Positions 35,256 to 49,482 of a stretch of DNA of 64,000 nt are shown here, one piece after another. Source of the DNA: Ceratorhiza oryzae-sativae (Eukaryota; Basidiomycota; Agaricomycetes; Cantharellales; Ceratobasidiaceae); the NCBI GenBank assembly GCA_030998015.1, contig JARWMV010000006.1:186001-250000 (forward strand), in the 5' to 3' direction. The position numbers were made by a program, and so were the translations under genes. Under the pieces are notes generated by a model. That model worked only from the letters and a program-made list of their open reading frames with translations. It did not search any database and was not told where the DNA came from. Within the stretch, counting starts at the first letter, position 1. Every line of letters begins with the position of its first letter.

Positions 35256-36987
35256 TCAAGTCGAACTGCACGGCGCATCAAACTCGGCCGGATTCTCAAA
35301 CACAACCAGTTTGGAGCTGTTCCGCGGGTCCAGGTGAACCAACGTCTTGCCAACCTCGGCCTTGTACTTGGGCCAACCGTATTTGAGCAACCCGTTCTCG
35401 GGGTCGTAGGCAAATGCAACCAGGGCGCCTTGCATATATGCGGACTGCTTCTTCTGTTCTGGGGTCGTACTTTCTTTGAGTCCCGGAACGACGTTGATCG
35501 AACCGAACCACATGGGCACATCCGAGGTGTGGTAGGAGCGGAGGAACGGATACGGGCTGAGATTCGGGTAGATGCCCGAGTATCGGTAGCGGTAAGTCGT
35601 GAGCCCTGCATTGACACGAGCCCTGATACAATGGTCAGATTTGTCCACATTGGAGAGAAAAAAAGGCAACACACTTGTCCTCAGCACTAGCCGGACACTT
35701 GATAACATCGTTCGTAAATACGTCGGCGGCGGCCTGGTCGATTCCGTTCGGGCTGAACGGAACAAGCGAAGTCCCTTCGTCCTCCAACTGGCCTCCAAAT
35801 TGAGGAATCCTGGCGACCCGCCCGGTGGCAATTCGCTCGAGCGTGTCACCGAAAAGGGTAATGTTGTCGATAAGCAGCTGGAATTTGTAGTTCTTCTCCG
35901 GGTGATTGTTGATAAAGTCGGTGATCTTGCCGAATGGAACCTTTTGCATGCACTTGAAAGTCGCCTCGTCGCTCGATGTCGAGCCCGCACATCCGACGTT
36001 CTTGGCAAGATCCGTAAAGTTGCCCGCGGCGAGTTCAGTGTTGTATACGGGGAGCACCGCCGAGCCGCTGAGAGTTCCGCCGCCCTTGATAATCGGGTCG
36101 TTGGGGTAAGCGAACCCGAAGAAATCAGTGCTGGCGGAACCGGCGCTCTGGCCGAAAGCGATCATTTGGTTCGGGTCACCGCCGAACTGGGCAACGTTTT
36201 TCCTAAGCCATTCGAGCGCGAAACGCTGGTCGAGGAGTCCGACATTTTGAGGCCCGCCCTTCTTGTACAAGTATGGCGAGTTAGACTGGCTGAAAATGGA
36301 GACACGGTAATTGATGGTAATGCATGTCACCTGCAAGTATCGGATGTTAGTTTATGCGTGTGAAACTAGGACGTATGCGGATAGGGAAAAGTCAGCAATC
36401 AAACTTACATCATGATTTGCGACAAGGTCCGTGCATTCGTAAGTCGAGATGGAGGTCGCGCCCTGGTTCCAAGCCCCGCCGTAAATGTAGATTGCGACCG
36501 GGAGCAATTTGCCGCCGTTTTTCTTGATGCGGTCGGTGCTCGGAGTCCAGACGTTCATGCTGAGGCAGTCCTCGTCTTGCTTCGTGAACGGCAGGTAAGG
36601 GAGAAGGGAATAGATGGTCGTCTGGTTGGAGTAAAGACCCGGGCAAGCAGGAGGCCAAGCTGTCGCCTGGATGATGCTCTTTTCCCGGGAACGTGCTACT
36701 GGAGGCAGGAAACGGCGTGAGCCTGAAGTAGAAGCTGCGAATGGAACACCGAGAAAGGCTCGGACACTCTTGGCGGTATCGTTGTAGAAACCCTGGACTT
36801 GTCCGGACGGCGTGTCAACGAGGAGGCCGTTGGACAGGGAGTCTGAGCGCGCAGACAGTGCTGCCGCCCGGACGGACGGCGAGCACGCTACCAAGAGCGC
36901 AGCCAGCGAGTAAGCATTAGACCAGAGAACCATCGTGACGAACAAGGCGCAGAACCCGAGGGACAGACCAGCGATGGGTGGATTCAT
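35256..36987 (-). CDS. Type-B carboxylesterase/lipase, probably secreted
   Basis: Exons 36987-36409, 36330-35675 and 35622-35256 give 533 aa. The alpha/beta-hydrolase type-B landmarks are present: GVPFAAST, EDCLSMNVWTP, an oxyanion-hole YIYGGAW, NVGLLDQRFALEWL, the nucleophile elbow GQSAGS (Ser255), and a His in SYHTSDVPMWFGS. The N-terminus has two hydrophobic runs (GFCALFVTMVLW and AALLVAC) that could be a signal peptide or anchor. Such enzymes hydrolyse esters, from lipids to aromatic esters; the substrate is not predictable. A TATA box is about 25 bp upstream, close for an ATG start, so the true start could be a little downstream. Confidence 0.92.
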
Positions 36988-37006
36988 CTCGCTCTGGGCA
37001 TAGCAG

Positions 37007-37016
37007 TATTTATACC
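37007..37016 (-). promoter_or_regulatory. TATA box of the carboxylesterase gene
   Basis: GGTATAAATA on the minus strand, about 20-30 bp ahead of the first in-frame ATG at 36987. Confidence 0.5.
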
Positions 37017-39003
37017 GTCTCGTTGCCCCCTCCCCCTCCCGTCGGCGAATCTGGGAAGAGTAAATCGGTTTAGCTCGTTCCTGTATACGGAATCGCGGGA
37101 TTTGATGGCCACTGCTTCCGGGTGGCACGACCTATACCCAGGATGGGATTGTTGGCGCTCGCCCGAGACGGGGGGGGAGATGAGAGTGGGTACGTTGGAA
37201 GGTATACACCCGTGCAAAATACAACATGTGTTCTCGCGTGGGACAAGGCCCAACATATAAGCATATCGATAGATGCGAGGTTGAATTCGATTGTGAGAAC
37301 ATCGAGGGACACCGGGGCCGCCCATACTTCGCCCAAACCTTGTGGCGCGGTTCCTGAGGATCAAGGCAAAAGGGAAGCGTCGGACAGATGTGGAAGTAAC
37401 GCTTATGTCACGTCCTAATCGCGCCACACCGGCATACCTGGCTGAACGGAGCCAATAGGTTCTGAAGAAATGAAAAGCACCAAGTTCTGCATAGGGTTAA
37501 TATGCAATAAACGTTCCTACAGAACAGTCTCGTGAAATTACGACCAACAAGTCGTGTTCGGGATGCCGTTCCCCGCGGATTCTTTCACTATCATGGGCAA
37601 GGATCTCCTACATCCTGGCCGTGCGCTAGGATCGAGAACGGAAAGATAGGGAAGACCGGAGCTAGTACGGCCACCTCGCCTATGCCCGACAACGGGGTAC
37701 CGGAGAAGGGACTTGGAGCCAGGAGTCTCGTGGTTAAGAGATCGACGCTGTCGTCCCTTGATCGCTATTTTGCGGTATAGCCTCGCGCTCACGGGGGCTA
37801 ATTTTATGCGAGTGGCCGCTTAGGCTCCGATTGCATTCCGGTTGGATAAAAAAAAAAAAAGACCCATACAGAACCGCCGGCGGGCGTCGCTGATTACTAA
37901 ATATGATCTTTAGTGGGAGGCTGCAAGGTGTATTCTGGTATCAGCCCTCTTTGATACGGTGGCAAAATAGCGGATGAAAACGCGCCACAGATTGGTTTAC
38001 GCCCTCTAGTCGATCAGGGACGCCTCATGGTTCTGGGCCGCCAAAGTAATGAATGTGCAACGTTTTTTTTTTTTTTGGACATTTCAGCCTCATCAGACAT
38101 CGCGCGATCGGAGCTGAATCCTGGGCTTGCAGAAACGTTGTGCCGACCTCGAGGCAGAGGTCAACTCCGTCACACGTGCTACAGGCATTTTTGGGTCAAA
38201 ACATTCTTAATTTCCCGACTCGGTGTATTCTTACGAGACAATGCCTTGTCAGCCGATAAATAAACCACGCGTGCACGTGGTCTGGTTTCTTCATCCGGTG
38301 GTTCGACTGCCGAAAAGTAAGGCGAGCCGGTCAAATGGCGGACTCCAGGCTTCTGGCGGCGGCCGCTATTCTGAGGAATTGCCACCACGTCGCTTCCTCG
38401 TGGCGCCATTCATATTGGCCCAATTTCGGGGGACCAGGTTGCCCGACTTTGATGTAGAGGATTTAGTCTCGTATTTGAGCAGCCTTGATCTCGATGGACA
38501 GGCGCAGTGGGGCTCCTTGTCAAGCAATGCTTTTCATATGCTTTGAGTTGTATGAAAATCCATTTTGCCGGGTGTATGATGGACCCCGGACTCCGTGAGG
38601 TTGATGCCTCGGAGGGTGTCTGTGCTGACTTCATGTCTATTCGCTGGCGAGGGTACCCTGCTCGACAAACACAAATATCGTTTATCTGTGTGTCGGGGTA
38701 GTCACGCCTTCGGCTAAGCCAGTGAGATTTTTGCCGGTTGACGCCAAACAGCCATTTCGAGCGAAGCCCCAAATCGGTGGCGTTTAATTGTGGGATGGGA
38801 ACTTGCGGGATCTACCTCGATTCACGCGGGCACATTTTACCAAAAGTCGAGCCATGTCAGAATGGGTCCGGCTGCTCCATTTCCGCCGCTGGTGATCCTT
38901 TAGCCGCAATCCATCCAGTCATAGATATTTAGGGGATTTTCATTGTGGCAACAAATTTATGGGACAGTTTAGTGTCCGTGATCGCTGCTCGGCTCTTGCC
39001 TGG
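37017..39003. other. Intergenic; no gene recognised
   Basis: Contains an A-run at 37848-37860 and a T-run at 38064-38078. Open frames (for example 38410-38772 minus) have no motif and overlap others. Confidence 0.4.
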
Positions 39004-39633
39004 TCAAGCCTTTGCCTTGGTCTTCTCGGCGATGGCCTTTCTCGTCTCTTGCTGCTTGATTGCAGCCTTGACCTTGCGCTGCCGTTTGGCGCGGCCCTTT
39101 CCTCGTTTCGCTCCCGTGATGACCACGTCCGTCTCGAGCTTTTGTTTCCGCGCTGCGATCTGCTCGGCCTTGAGCTTTTCCTTTTTCTTGTCGCGTTTAC
39201 GGAGGCCGGGCATGGACTGGCGGAGGAGCGTGCTGTAGGCGGCGTGGAATTTGGGGAGCTGAGAGGACGTCACCTGCACCAGATGGTCAGTGCGAGATGG
39301 CGGATGGGGTCCAGGGGACGTACCGTCGTGGAGAACTTGATGTCGCGTCCGTCGACGGCGCGGACGAGGCACGGATACTCACGGTCGTCGCCCGCGCCCT
39401 CGGGCGGGCCGTTGGGCTCGTGCGTTACTTTGCATGCGCGAGGTAAGATCAACCGGTCGGAGCAACGAGATGAATCGACTCACTCACAGCGCTTGTGCGT
39501 CAGCCAGACGCTGCCCTTGGACGAATTACATTTCGTGAACAGTTCTGCCAGCCGTGTCAGGAACTGTCGGTGGTTCAGTATTCATCTGTCTGCTCCAACA
39601 CGCACTAACCACTTCGTTCTCGACGAGTTCCAT
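39004..39633 (-). CDS. SRP14: Signal recognition particle 14-kDa subunit
   Basis: Exons 39633-39610, 39563-39488, 39427-39324 and 39273-39004 give 157 aa. The sequence has the SRP14 alpha-beta core: ELVENEVFLTRLAELFTKC, then GSVWLTHKR, EYPCLVRAVDGRDIKFST, and FHAAYSTLLRQSMPGLRKRD. A Lys/Arg-rich tail of about 50 residues follows. SRP14 binds the Alu part of SRP RNA and takes part in elongation arrest while ribosomes are brought to the ER. The very short first exon (24 nt) gives the conserved start. It is divergent from the carboxypeptidase gene, with 134 bp between start codons. Confidence 0.95.
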
Positions 39634-39767
39634 GATGGTCGGGCGGCAACGAGGCTAGATGTTACCGTTACCACCCCGCTGACTCACCTCACGTGATTGC
39701 CCCACATGGTATTAAGGGACTGTGTGTACCGCACGACGCGCCATCGACTCGACCACATCCAGACGAT
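39634..39767. promoter_or_regulatory. Compact divergent promoter of SRP14 and the carboxypeptidase gene
   Basis: Only 134 bp separate the two ATGs, and includes CTCACCTCACGTGATTGCC with a CACGTG E-box. Both core promoters must fit here. Confidence 0.6.
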
Positions 39768-41820
<2,053 letters not shown>

Positions 41821-42704
41821 GGGGGTTTCGATGAGTTTGTATTATTTTATTGATGTTTTACGCACAATGCAATGATGATGGTTAATGAGAAACGTAATGG
41901 GCGGTGAGGGGTTGCGTATGTTCATTATTGTACGTTCAATGGGGTGTTACCTCAACCGGAGTCATTGTCTCCTTGACAATGTATGCTCATGTTTCATCCC
42001 TTCATGGCCCGGCTTGTGTCGATCTAATATTCTTGCTGGGTGATTATAAAGGTTGGTCTGTAGTACACGTCGGCGGATGTTGGGGCGTTGTGTTGGGGTT
42101 CATTTCGAGAACCCAAGCTCGGTCCCCTTGCTGATTTCCCTCCGTCCCGCGTTCGCCTCGCAGTGGGGTTTTTAATTAACCTATCCTGGGCTGACTATCG
42201 TAGAGCAGTAGTCTGCCAGTAGCAAGGCTCACACATGCTGGAATCAATCGAGCCTTAATCAATCCGCCAATGTATGCTACTCTTCCACTCGAGCTGCTCG
42301 ACTAAGAATCGACAATCGTGTATCTCTGCTGATTGTTAAAGATCAATTCAACGCACGGGAGAGGTGCGTTTGTGTTTAAATTGATGGCCAACACCCTAAA
42401 TTTCGTTCTTGTGTCGCCTTTCTGCCTACTTGTACTGGCTCCTTTTCTACGTTTGGTTGATTGTGCTTGCGTAGGATCACCTACGACCTGGTTTGTTCTT
42501 TGGGGTCGTGTAATTTTACGTTGTGTCAGTGAATATTGAATGAATAAAATTATCCACGGTTTTCAATACTAGATCTAGAAGCTCGAAGTCCTGCCTGCGC
42601 AGCGGGACTTTCTAGTTTGGATCGAACCATGAATTGGAAATTTGAGCTGATCCACCTGTTTCGACCGCCACAACAGCACGTATTTCTCCCTATCAAAATT
42701 CCTC
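41821..42704. other. Intergenic; no gene recognised
   Basis: Carries the 3' flank of the carboxypeptidase (TATTATTTTATTG near 41840) and the promoter of the next BTB gene. Open frames at 41904-42134 and 42333-42539 have no supporting motif. Confidence 0.4.
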
Positions 42705-43478
42705 ATGAGCGAAATATCTCGCCCTGCTCAGAACAATGAAAAACGTCTATCTGATGCCCAGAAAGGCCAGTACGACTGTGGTGATCCAGACGGTCATCGA
42801 CGCGTTCGCATAATCGTGTGATCATTGTACTCGTGTTCATATCACTTTTGTCTTATGCGTTCATAGCTCCCGCAGGCTGATTTCTACTGTCCCTTGTACA
42901 AGCTCGCCGGCTTCAGCGGGTTTAAATTCCAGGTTGACAACAACCACTGTTGTGGACAGTCTTTGCTCCTCACTAAGAATGATCCTGAGGACGTATGTAA
43001 TATGCTCGAGGTATTGCTTGCTCCGTACGTATTAGTGTGCTAGTTTGTCTCAGTTGCGATAATCTAACTCGGCGAATTTAACAGAATTTACGCAGACCCA
43101 ACGGGATTCGACAATTCGGTTCTGATATCCACTCTCCGTATCGCAACAAAATACCGCCATGCCGAGCTCCGTGATTTTTGTATCAAAGAGTTGGAGCATA
43201 GAGAGATTCCTGATATGGGCGTCATCCCACTAGCTCGCGAATTCGAGATCCCCGAGTGGGAGGCGAGGGTCGCTACTGGTTTGATCCATCGTTCCGTCCC
43301 GATCACGCTTGACGAGGCCAAGGTTCTTGGGATGGAGCGTTCTGTCGATGTGGTCAATCGTCGAGAGCAGCGGCTTGTTGAAGAGCATAAAGCGTCGTTG
43401 GCTAGTTCAGTGAGATCAGCCAGCTCGGCCAAAAGTCAATTCAGTCCTTGGGCTGGTAAGAGCCCTGGTTCTACCTAA
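42705..43478 (+). CDS. BTB/POZ-domain protein 5, C-terminus supplied by a foldback element
   Basis: Exons 42705-42815, 42867-43024 and 43085-43478 give 220 aa. The BTB part is diverged (ADFYCPLYKLAGFSGFKF) but leads to LISTLRIATKYRHAELRDFC. The tail LAREFEIPEWEARVATGL and RSVPITLDEAKVLGMERS identifies the same family as BTB proteins 1-4, with the same intron phases. The first donor (gtgtga) is inferred. The last 17 or so codons and the stop lie inside the foldback element that begins at 43424, so the native end has been replaced. Confidence 0.78.
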
Positions 43479-43589
43479 GCTGAATTGACGCCCGGGTAGC
43501 TCAGATCAGCACGCACTGCTGGCGTTCATTCTGCTTAGGTAGAACCGGCGCTCTGACTAGCCCTCAGTAGTGAATTGGATTTGGCCGAG
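43424..43589. mobile_element. Foldback MITE, copy 2
   Basis: 166 bp, palindromic almost throughout: CTCGGCCAAAAGTCAATTCA at the left is mirrored by TGAATTGGATTTGGCCGAG at the right, with inner arms GGTTCTACCTAAGCTGAATT and TTCTGCTTAGGTAGAACC. It belongs to the family at 13189-13345. A 13-base G-run follows the right end. A target duplication is not obvious. Confidence 0.85.
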
Positions 43590-44446
43590 GGGGGGGGGGG
43601 GAATGGCTTGTATTGAAGGTTATTCCTTGGCTAAGCAAACTCGAATCACTGTTGAGCATTGCAAGATGTTGAGACCTCGACCAGGTTCCTCGAGTATCTT
43701 TGAAAATTTATCTAACTGCTGACTGGTTGGAGATGTTGGCTAAAGGTATTAGCCTTTTAAGACACTTCGTAGACGCAAAGGCTGGTAACTCTTATCTATT
43801 CTGGAGTAACTCGATGGTTCTGTGCCAAGGAATTGGGACTTTCTCTAACCATGAACGAACAGGATTACATTCCCGAGTCAAAGTGTCTGCATTTCGCTCC
43901 GTAAAAGAGCCGCTGAAACACCAAGCTCAGGGGATGACTGGGCTATTGGAGGTTCATTGTGTCATTCTGGGGCTGACATAGTGAAATTGGCTCGCTTTTG
44001 ATATTGAAGGCGCCCTGTGGCTGTATTTGTGCCGTATTCTACGATGCGCAAAGATAGTTCTACAAAGTTCTGGTCCAAGTGACCTCGTGCTCTCGCTTGC
44101 TCGGCAGGTTTTTTCTTCGCAAAATTTAACGGGGGTACCCAACAGTATGCTATCGATGTATATGCAGGGCCGAACCGCCAAAGAGACATTAGCTGTATAG
44201 CCACATGATTCAACAAGACCAAACGGGGCAAGCTTGGTTCCGACCACGACATCATGTGTTGCGTCTTCTATCGCCTTGCACTCGAATAGTCGCGCGTGTT
44301 CAATTGGTCGATTTTCTAGGAAGAAGTCATATTATCATTTTTGATTCCGACGAACTCTGGAGCTATCTGTGCGCCCTTGTGCCTAGCTTCACCCCGGCAT
44401 TTTGCCACTGGAATACACCTTTGAATACTTCGAGCATAAAACTGGG
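43590..44446. other. Intergenic; no gene recognised
   Basis: Open frames of 92-97 codons on both strands (43700-43981, 43954-44255) have no motif. Promoter region of TRAPPC10. Confidence 0.4.
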
Positions 44447-47400
44447 ATGCAAGTTTCAAACTCACCTCGTCCTTCGTCTGTGAATACGGCTTCTAGAACC
44501 TTCACCCCTGCACCACCTTCCCCTGGTCTCCCAGGTCTCGCAAGCAACGGCCAGGTCCGAATCACGTACACGCTCGCCCAGTCACTTCAATCATCACCGC
44601 ATGCGGCGGTAATTATAGAGTCCCTTAGGTCAAAACTTCACCCCCTGCGAAATCTACATTGGCGACCTACCGCGGGGACTCTACCCGGTTCCTCTATTCG
44701 GACTGTTCAATACTTGGACGCGGAGCTCATTCCACTCGATATCGGCCCAACCAGCGCGAGGCTCAGCACGGCGGAAGGCTTTGGTGCAGAGGGAGGGAGG
44801 AGTCAGATTCCCGGTACCGTCCTTGGAAAACCGTTTATCAATCTTTGGCTGGGATTGTGCGACGTAAGCATTTTTTATATTTTGACTGGAATTTCTGCAT
44901 GAGAACCCATGATGGATTTTCCCGATTAGGACGGAGACACGTATAAAAACGTCATCAGACGCCAACTCAAAGACTGGGTTGCATCCGTGACGACTCAGTC
45001 CAAACGGGATCAAGAATGGTTGATTGTGCTCGTGAACGTGACCTCTCCTGGACATGATGCGGCAAACTCTGGAGGGAAGAAACTATTTCAGTCCAAAGGT
45101 GTTATCGATCGCATGAGGGCAGATTTTACACTCGCAAAGCGCGACAGGTACGTTCTCCCTCCTTCAGCAACACAAGAATCAAAGATGTAACGGATTCTAG
45201 GTGTGTGCAGCTGAACTACGCTGTCGGAGGAGTGGAGGATCCTGCTGCATGGACAGATCTCATTGCAAAAATAAAAGAGGCGATCATCATGACTCTAGAT
45301 GGACGTGTCGCAGAGCGCATGGACGATGTTCGGCGGACGGAAGCACAGCGGGCTGTCCCGGGATGGAATTTTTGCACATTTTTCGTTCTCAAGGTACATT
45401 GCCAAATTCGTTGTGCGTTTCTGTCGTTTAACTAACATGCTTGTAGGAAAGTATCGCCGAATCATTTGAAGGCATGACCTTGCTCGATGCAGCACTCGTT
45501 CAATATTCGGAACTGGAAGCTTCGTTTTATCAAGTTTTAAAGGGTAAGCTGAAGCGTCAATGTTATACTGAGAACTAAAACCATTGCGATAGAAAAGAAT
45601 CTGTCGTGGTTTGGCAAACTGGGAGGGACCGCACCGGGGGATGACTCTGCACCCTTGCTCTCCGTCACAAAGAAACCATATCGAGACCTGATAATGTCAA
45701 ATGCAATTAGCGTGTTCGACTTTCGGTAAGATTCCATTCCACGCAGTTACACTTTGGAATGACTTGTTGTGTAGATGCTATCTTTTAGCTCGGCAATGTC
45801 TTCTGCTAGCGAAAATGGGCGCAGTAGCCGATGTCGCCTCTAAAGCCGCGAGATTCATAAGCTCGTTTGCTCGGACTCTCCGTGAGAACGAGGTATAAAT
45901 TGAATAATTTCTTGGATTTGACTATATGCTAATATAGTGAGTTGACAGAATTCATTAAGCGAACCCTTCTTGGAGTCCTGGATTTACTCGTGCTCCCTCA
46001 ACGTCGTAGATGAATGTGATGCCTGGATCATGGGTGCTTCAGGGCAGGAATCAATATCCGACACGAAAGATGCCAGTTATAACGCAGCTAAATGTGAACT
46101 AATTGAACTAGCAAGAGCTCAGGTATGTTCTCCAGGCCAACGGGAGTGCCCTTGTCTGAGATCTATTTGTAGCTTGATAAAATAGGGATACGGGTAGGCC
46201 ACTTACCACGAACCCTTCCGTTTACAACGTCTCTGCCCGACCAACCTGTCAAGAGCCGTCCAACTTCTGCATCATTCGACCCCCATGCGGCTACATCCGA
46301 CCCCAGTGACCCAGATTTCAAGCGACTTTCTCGTGTGGGAGTCACAAATTCTAGTATCTTGGAAGCAATGGATAGCCAGGAACGATTCGACGAGCTATAC
46401 AAACAACTCGTGAGACGGGCGATCGAAACTTGCGTTGCCGGTGGTCGGTCTAGGTCAACGGCGCGCTTGAAAGGAATTCTAGCTGCACTTCATCTGTTGA
46501 GTGGGTTACTGGAGACTGAATTTCATGTCACACTGATTGAGACGTAGGCATAGAGGAGAGCTTCCAGATGCCAAGTCGATATATTCAACCCTTCCGACAG
46601 ATTATATCGAGCATCATTGGCCGGTCCTTGAATCATATACGCGTGCCCAAGAACTCGAAACAAGTAAAATCGGGGAAGAGCAACCGAGCGAAGCATGGGT
46701 CCGTCAGGCGCTGAGACTTCTCGCAGCTGACCTATCCATTCCTGAAGGATTACGGAGCAAGGATATGATTCTTCGAATTGAACAGATATTTGAGGACATA
46801 CTTAAGAACGCCAACACGCTTTCTTCTGGTAAGTCCTTTTTATAGCAAATAGGGACGCCCTATGGCCAATTCGTATGGTCTAGATATTGTTATACCCGAT
46901 TTTTCACCTTTGGTTGTCCATCTTGTGGGAGATGCCGCACGATTAGATGGCGCAAGAGACGGATCAGCTCTGGCAGTATCGGTGACAAATATTCTACCTA
47001 TGGTAAGCCGTTTGCCAATCTGTGAACTCCCGGTCTTAACCATGACTCTAGACGATCGGAATCGAACATTTGAGGCTCACAGTCACGGGTCGTGACGGGA
47101 TCCAACTAGCTTTTGAACACTGGCCGACTCAGCTACCGCCTGGAGACAGCATGCTCACTCTCATCTGTTCGGTTAGTATTTTTTCTCGATTGTGGATATT
47201 TTACTCATCGTTGATCAAACAGAATCCCACCTCTGGGCTCTTTAGTACCGCTGAGCATGAGTATCAAATATCCCGGTTACTCTTTAAACGTAAATCTCCC
47301 GAGATATTGGATAAGTCAAGCCTTGGGAGGAAACCACTGTCAGAATCGCGTGCCATATTCCGCATTCCTCATGATCAGCTAGCGGTGCGAGTTGAGATGG

Positions 47401-49332
47401 AGATGCCTAGGCATGGTGCGTTATCCCAACCGTATATCCATATATTGTCGGTTTAACGAAATTGTATTCCAGTCATCCTAGGAGATCAAAGGGTGTTGTT
47501 CCGTATTCATACAGGGCGTAATGTGTTGAAATCCGGCACGCTGACAGTATCATCACCTGGAGCGCAGGTCAAATTTCCTCTTGAATCGGCTAAAGTTCTT
47601 CATGGCGGTGAGATGCCAGAGCTTTCGATATGAAACGCTATACTAAACAAGCTCCCCAAGATGCAAACAACGTCACCCTTGCGTCAGGAGGGATCACTGT
47701 TGAAAACCTGCCAGCCAATGGAGTATCAATATTCTCAGTTCCGTATATTGGTGCCCCTCGAAATGATGAACTCGAGGTGAATGGATTTTGGTTGATCAGC
47801 GCTCACTCTAACACCTTTGTAACATCCACAGGCAACACTCAGTTTTTCGTATGCCACCTCCCCACAACCTGAGATTACTCGCACGGTCGAGTCCAAATGC
47901 AAAGCGTATATTGGTCTACCCTTGATAGTTAACATCAATGACAAATTTCGGAACGACAAGTAAGCCCTCTTGCAAAACTCAGCCGGTTTGATTAACCAGA
48001 TATCAAGGCTATTTACAAACGTCGTTGTCCACTCTGCAAATCAAGAACAAGTGCGAGTAGCAAATGTTACCTTGAGAAACACCACGGATCATGGAAAGCT
48101 AGCAGTGAAAGCTTGCAAAAGAGCCCCGGTCTCTGTGGTAGGCCCAAGATCCTTGCTTTGCCAAAGTTACATTCTTAGAGCTATGACAATAGGTAGTGCG
48201 ACCAACTCGACCAGCGCCGTTTTTATTTCAGATAGAGGCTGCTAATCCAAGCGAGCCACCTGGTATGTTGTTGAGACCGCACCCGCCAACATGCTAATGC
48301 ACTTGCCGTAGTTGGTGAAACACTCCAGCTCGTTATTGCTTATAGATCATTACACGAAGGTTAGAGCTGCAACGTTTGAACTACGAACTTGCTTGGACTT
48401 AGCATATAATAGATATTACGAAAATCGTTGAACATACCCTCTCTGCCAAAAATGGCAATCCTCGGCTCCAGAAACATCATCACAATACGACGCTATCGGC
48501 CCTCTTGGCTGATACAACCTGGATTGACATGCTTGAACTTGTTCGATTATCCTCCCCCAATCTTGATATTGAAACATGGGCGAAACAGCTAGTAGAGAAA
48601 GCGCCGGTCAAACTGGAGTTGCACTCGGTTATTGAGGCCATCGAGGTATATGCCGTGTCGATTGGGGGATTGCTAAACTAACTTGTATCCAGGAAATGCG
48701 AAAGACCGACTCGGAATCTCTGTCTGATGAACGGGACGAGAACTCGAAATGGAGAACTGTCACGATGCCGTTTGACGTACCTTTGATGAACGTAAGTAAT
48801 GGCTTTCTGCAATCTCGTGTTTCAATTTGACAAGAGCTCTTGTAGATCATCAACCGCGTACAAATAACCCCGAAACTTACCCTCGCGTCTCAAACCTACG
48901 CTGGTCAACCAATTGACGTTAGGCTATCGGTTTCTTCGTCATTCTACTGGAGTGGTTTGGGGCCAGAAGCGGAAAACAAGTGCATGATGCGGTACGACGT
49001 GGCTTGCGACACTGAATCGGGCTGGCTTGTTTGTGGACCAAAGAGGGGCGAGTACATTGCTAAGGTAGGCCATTTGCGTTTCTTGGGTGAAAAATGAGTC
49101 TGACGGAGACTAATAGGATGGAGGAGAGCACACAATACAGCTCACCCTGCTCCCACTCAGGCACGGCACTCTGTCGTTACCCATTGTTTCCGTTGAACCT
49201 ATCGAAAGTTTTGAAAACGGCCGACGACCTACCTGCGAGACTTGGCAAGCTGATGGCGCGAAAAGGGTCACGGTACTCCCGCGGAACGCTAAATCCACGT
49301 TTGTTGTTGCAATGCCCATCGTCGTTGTATAA
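44447..49332 (+). CDS. TRAPP II complex subunit TRAPPC10/Trs130
   Basis: Twenty-two exons join in phase to 1,249 aa: 44447-44863, 44930-45147, 45201-45393, 45447-45543, 45593-45725, 45775-45892, 45949-46122, 46173-46495, 46548-46828, 46884-47002, 47052-47171, 47223-47415, 47473-47607, 47652-47776, 47832-47959, 48008-48137, 48232-48262, 48312-48359, 48413-48645, 48693-48791, 48846-49064, 49117-49332. Family landmarks are QLKDWVASVTTQSKRDQEWL, GWNFCTFFVLKESIAESFE, YLLARQCLLLAKMG, LDKIGIRVGHLPRTLPF and RFDELYKQLVRRAIETC. The C-terminal half is beta-rich and ends with PRNAKSTFVVAMP. The protein is a scaffold of the Golgi TRAPP II exchange factor for Rab11/Ypt31-type GTPases. The N-terminal 30 residues are Ser/Pro-rich. 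It is tail-to-tail with TRM5, 150 bp apart. Confidence 0.92.
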
Positions 49333-49482
49333 AAGAACAGACCGAACATTTTCAATTAAACATGCTATTCAATTTCATTGTAGAAAATATACAAATCTAC
49401 GAACCAACGAAAGAACTAGGCAAGCGGAAGCTCAAGCAGTACATATCTTTACTTGGCGCGACCCTTCGTACGTGATGGAGAG

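Noticed and set aside
35599..36363. 254-codon plus-strand open frame
   Set aside because: It lies antisense to the conserved carboxylesterase exon and has no motif of its own.
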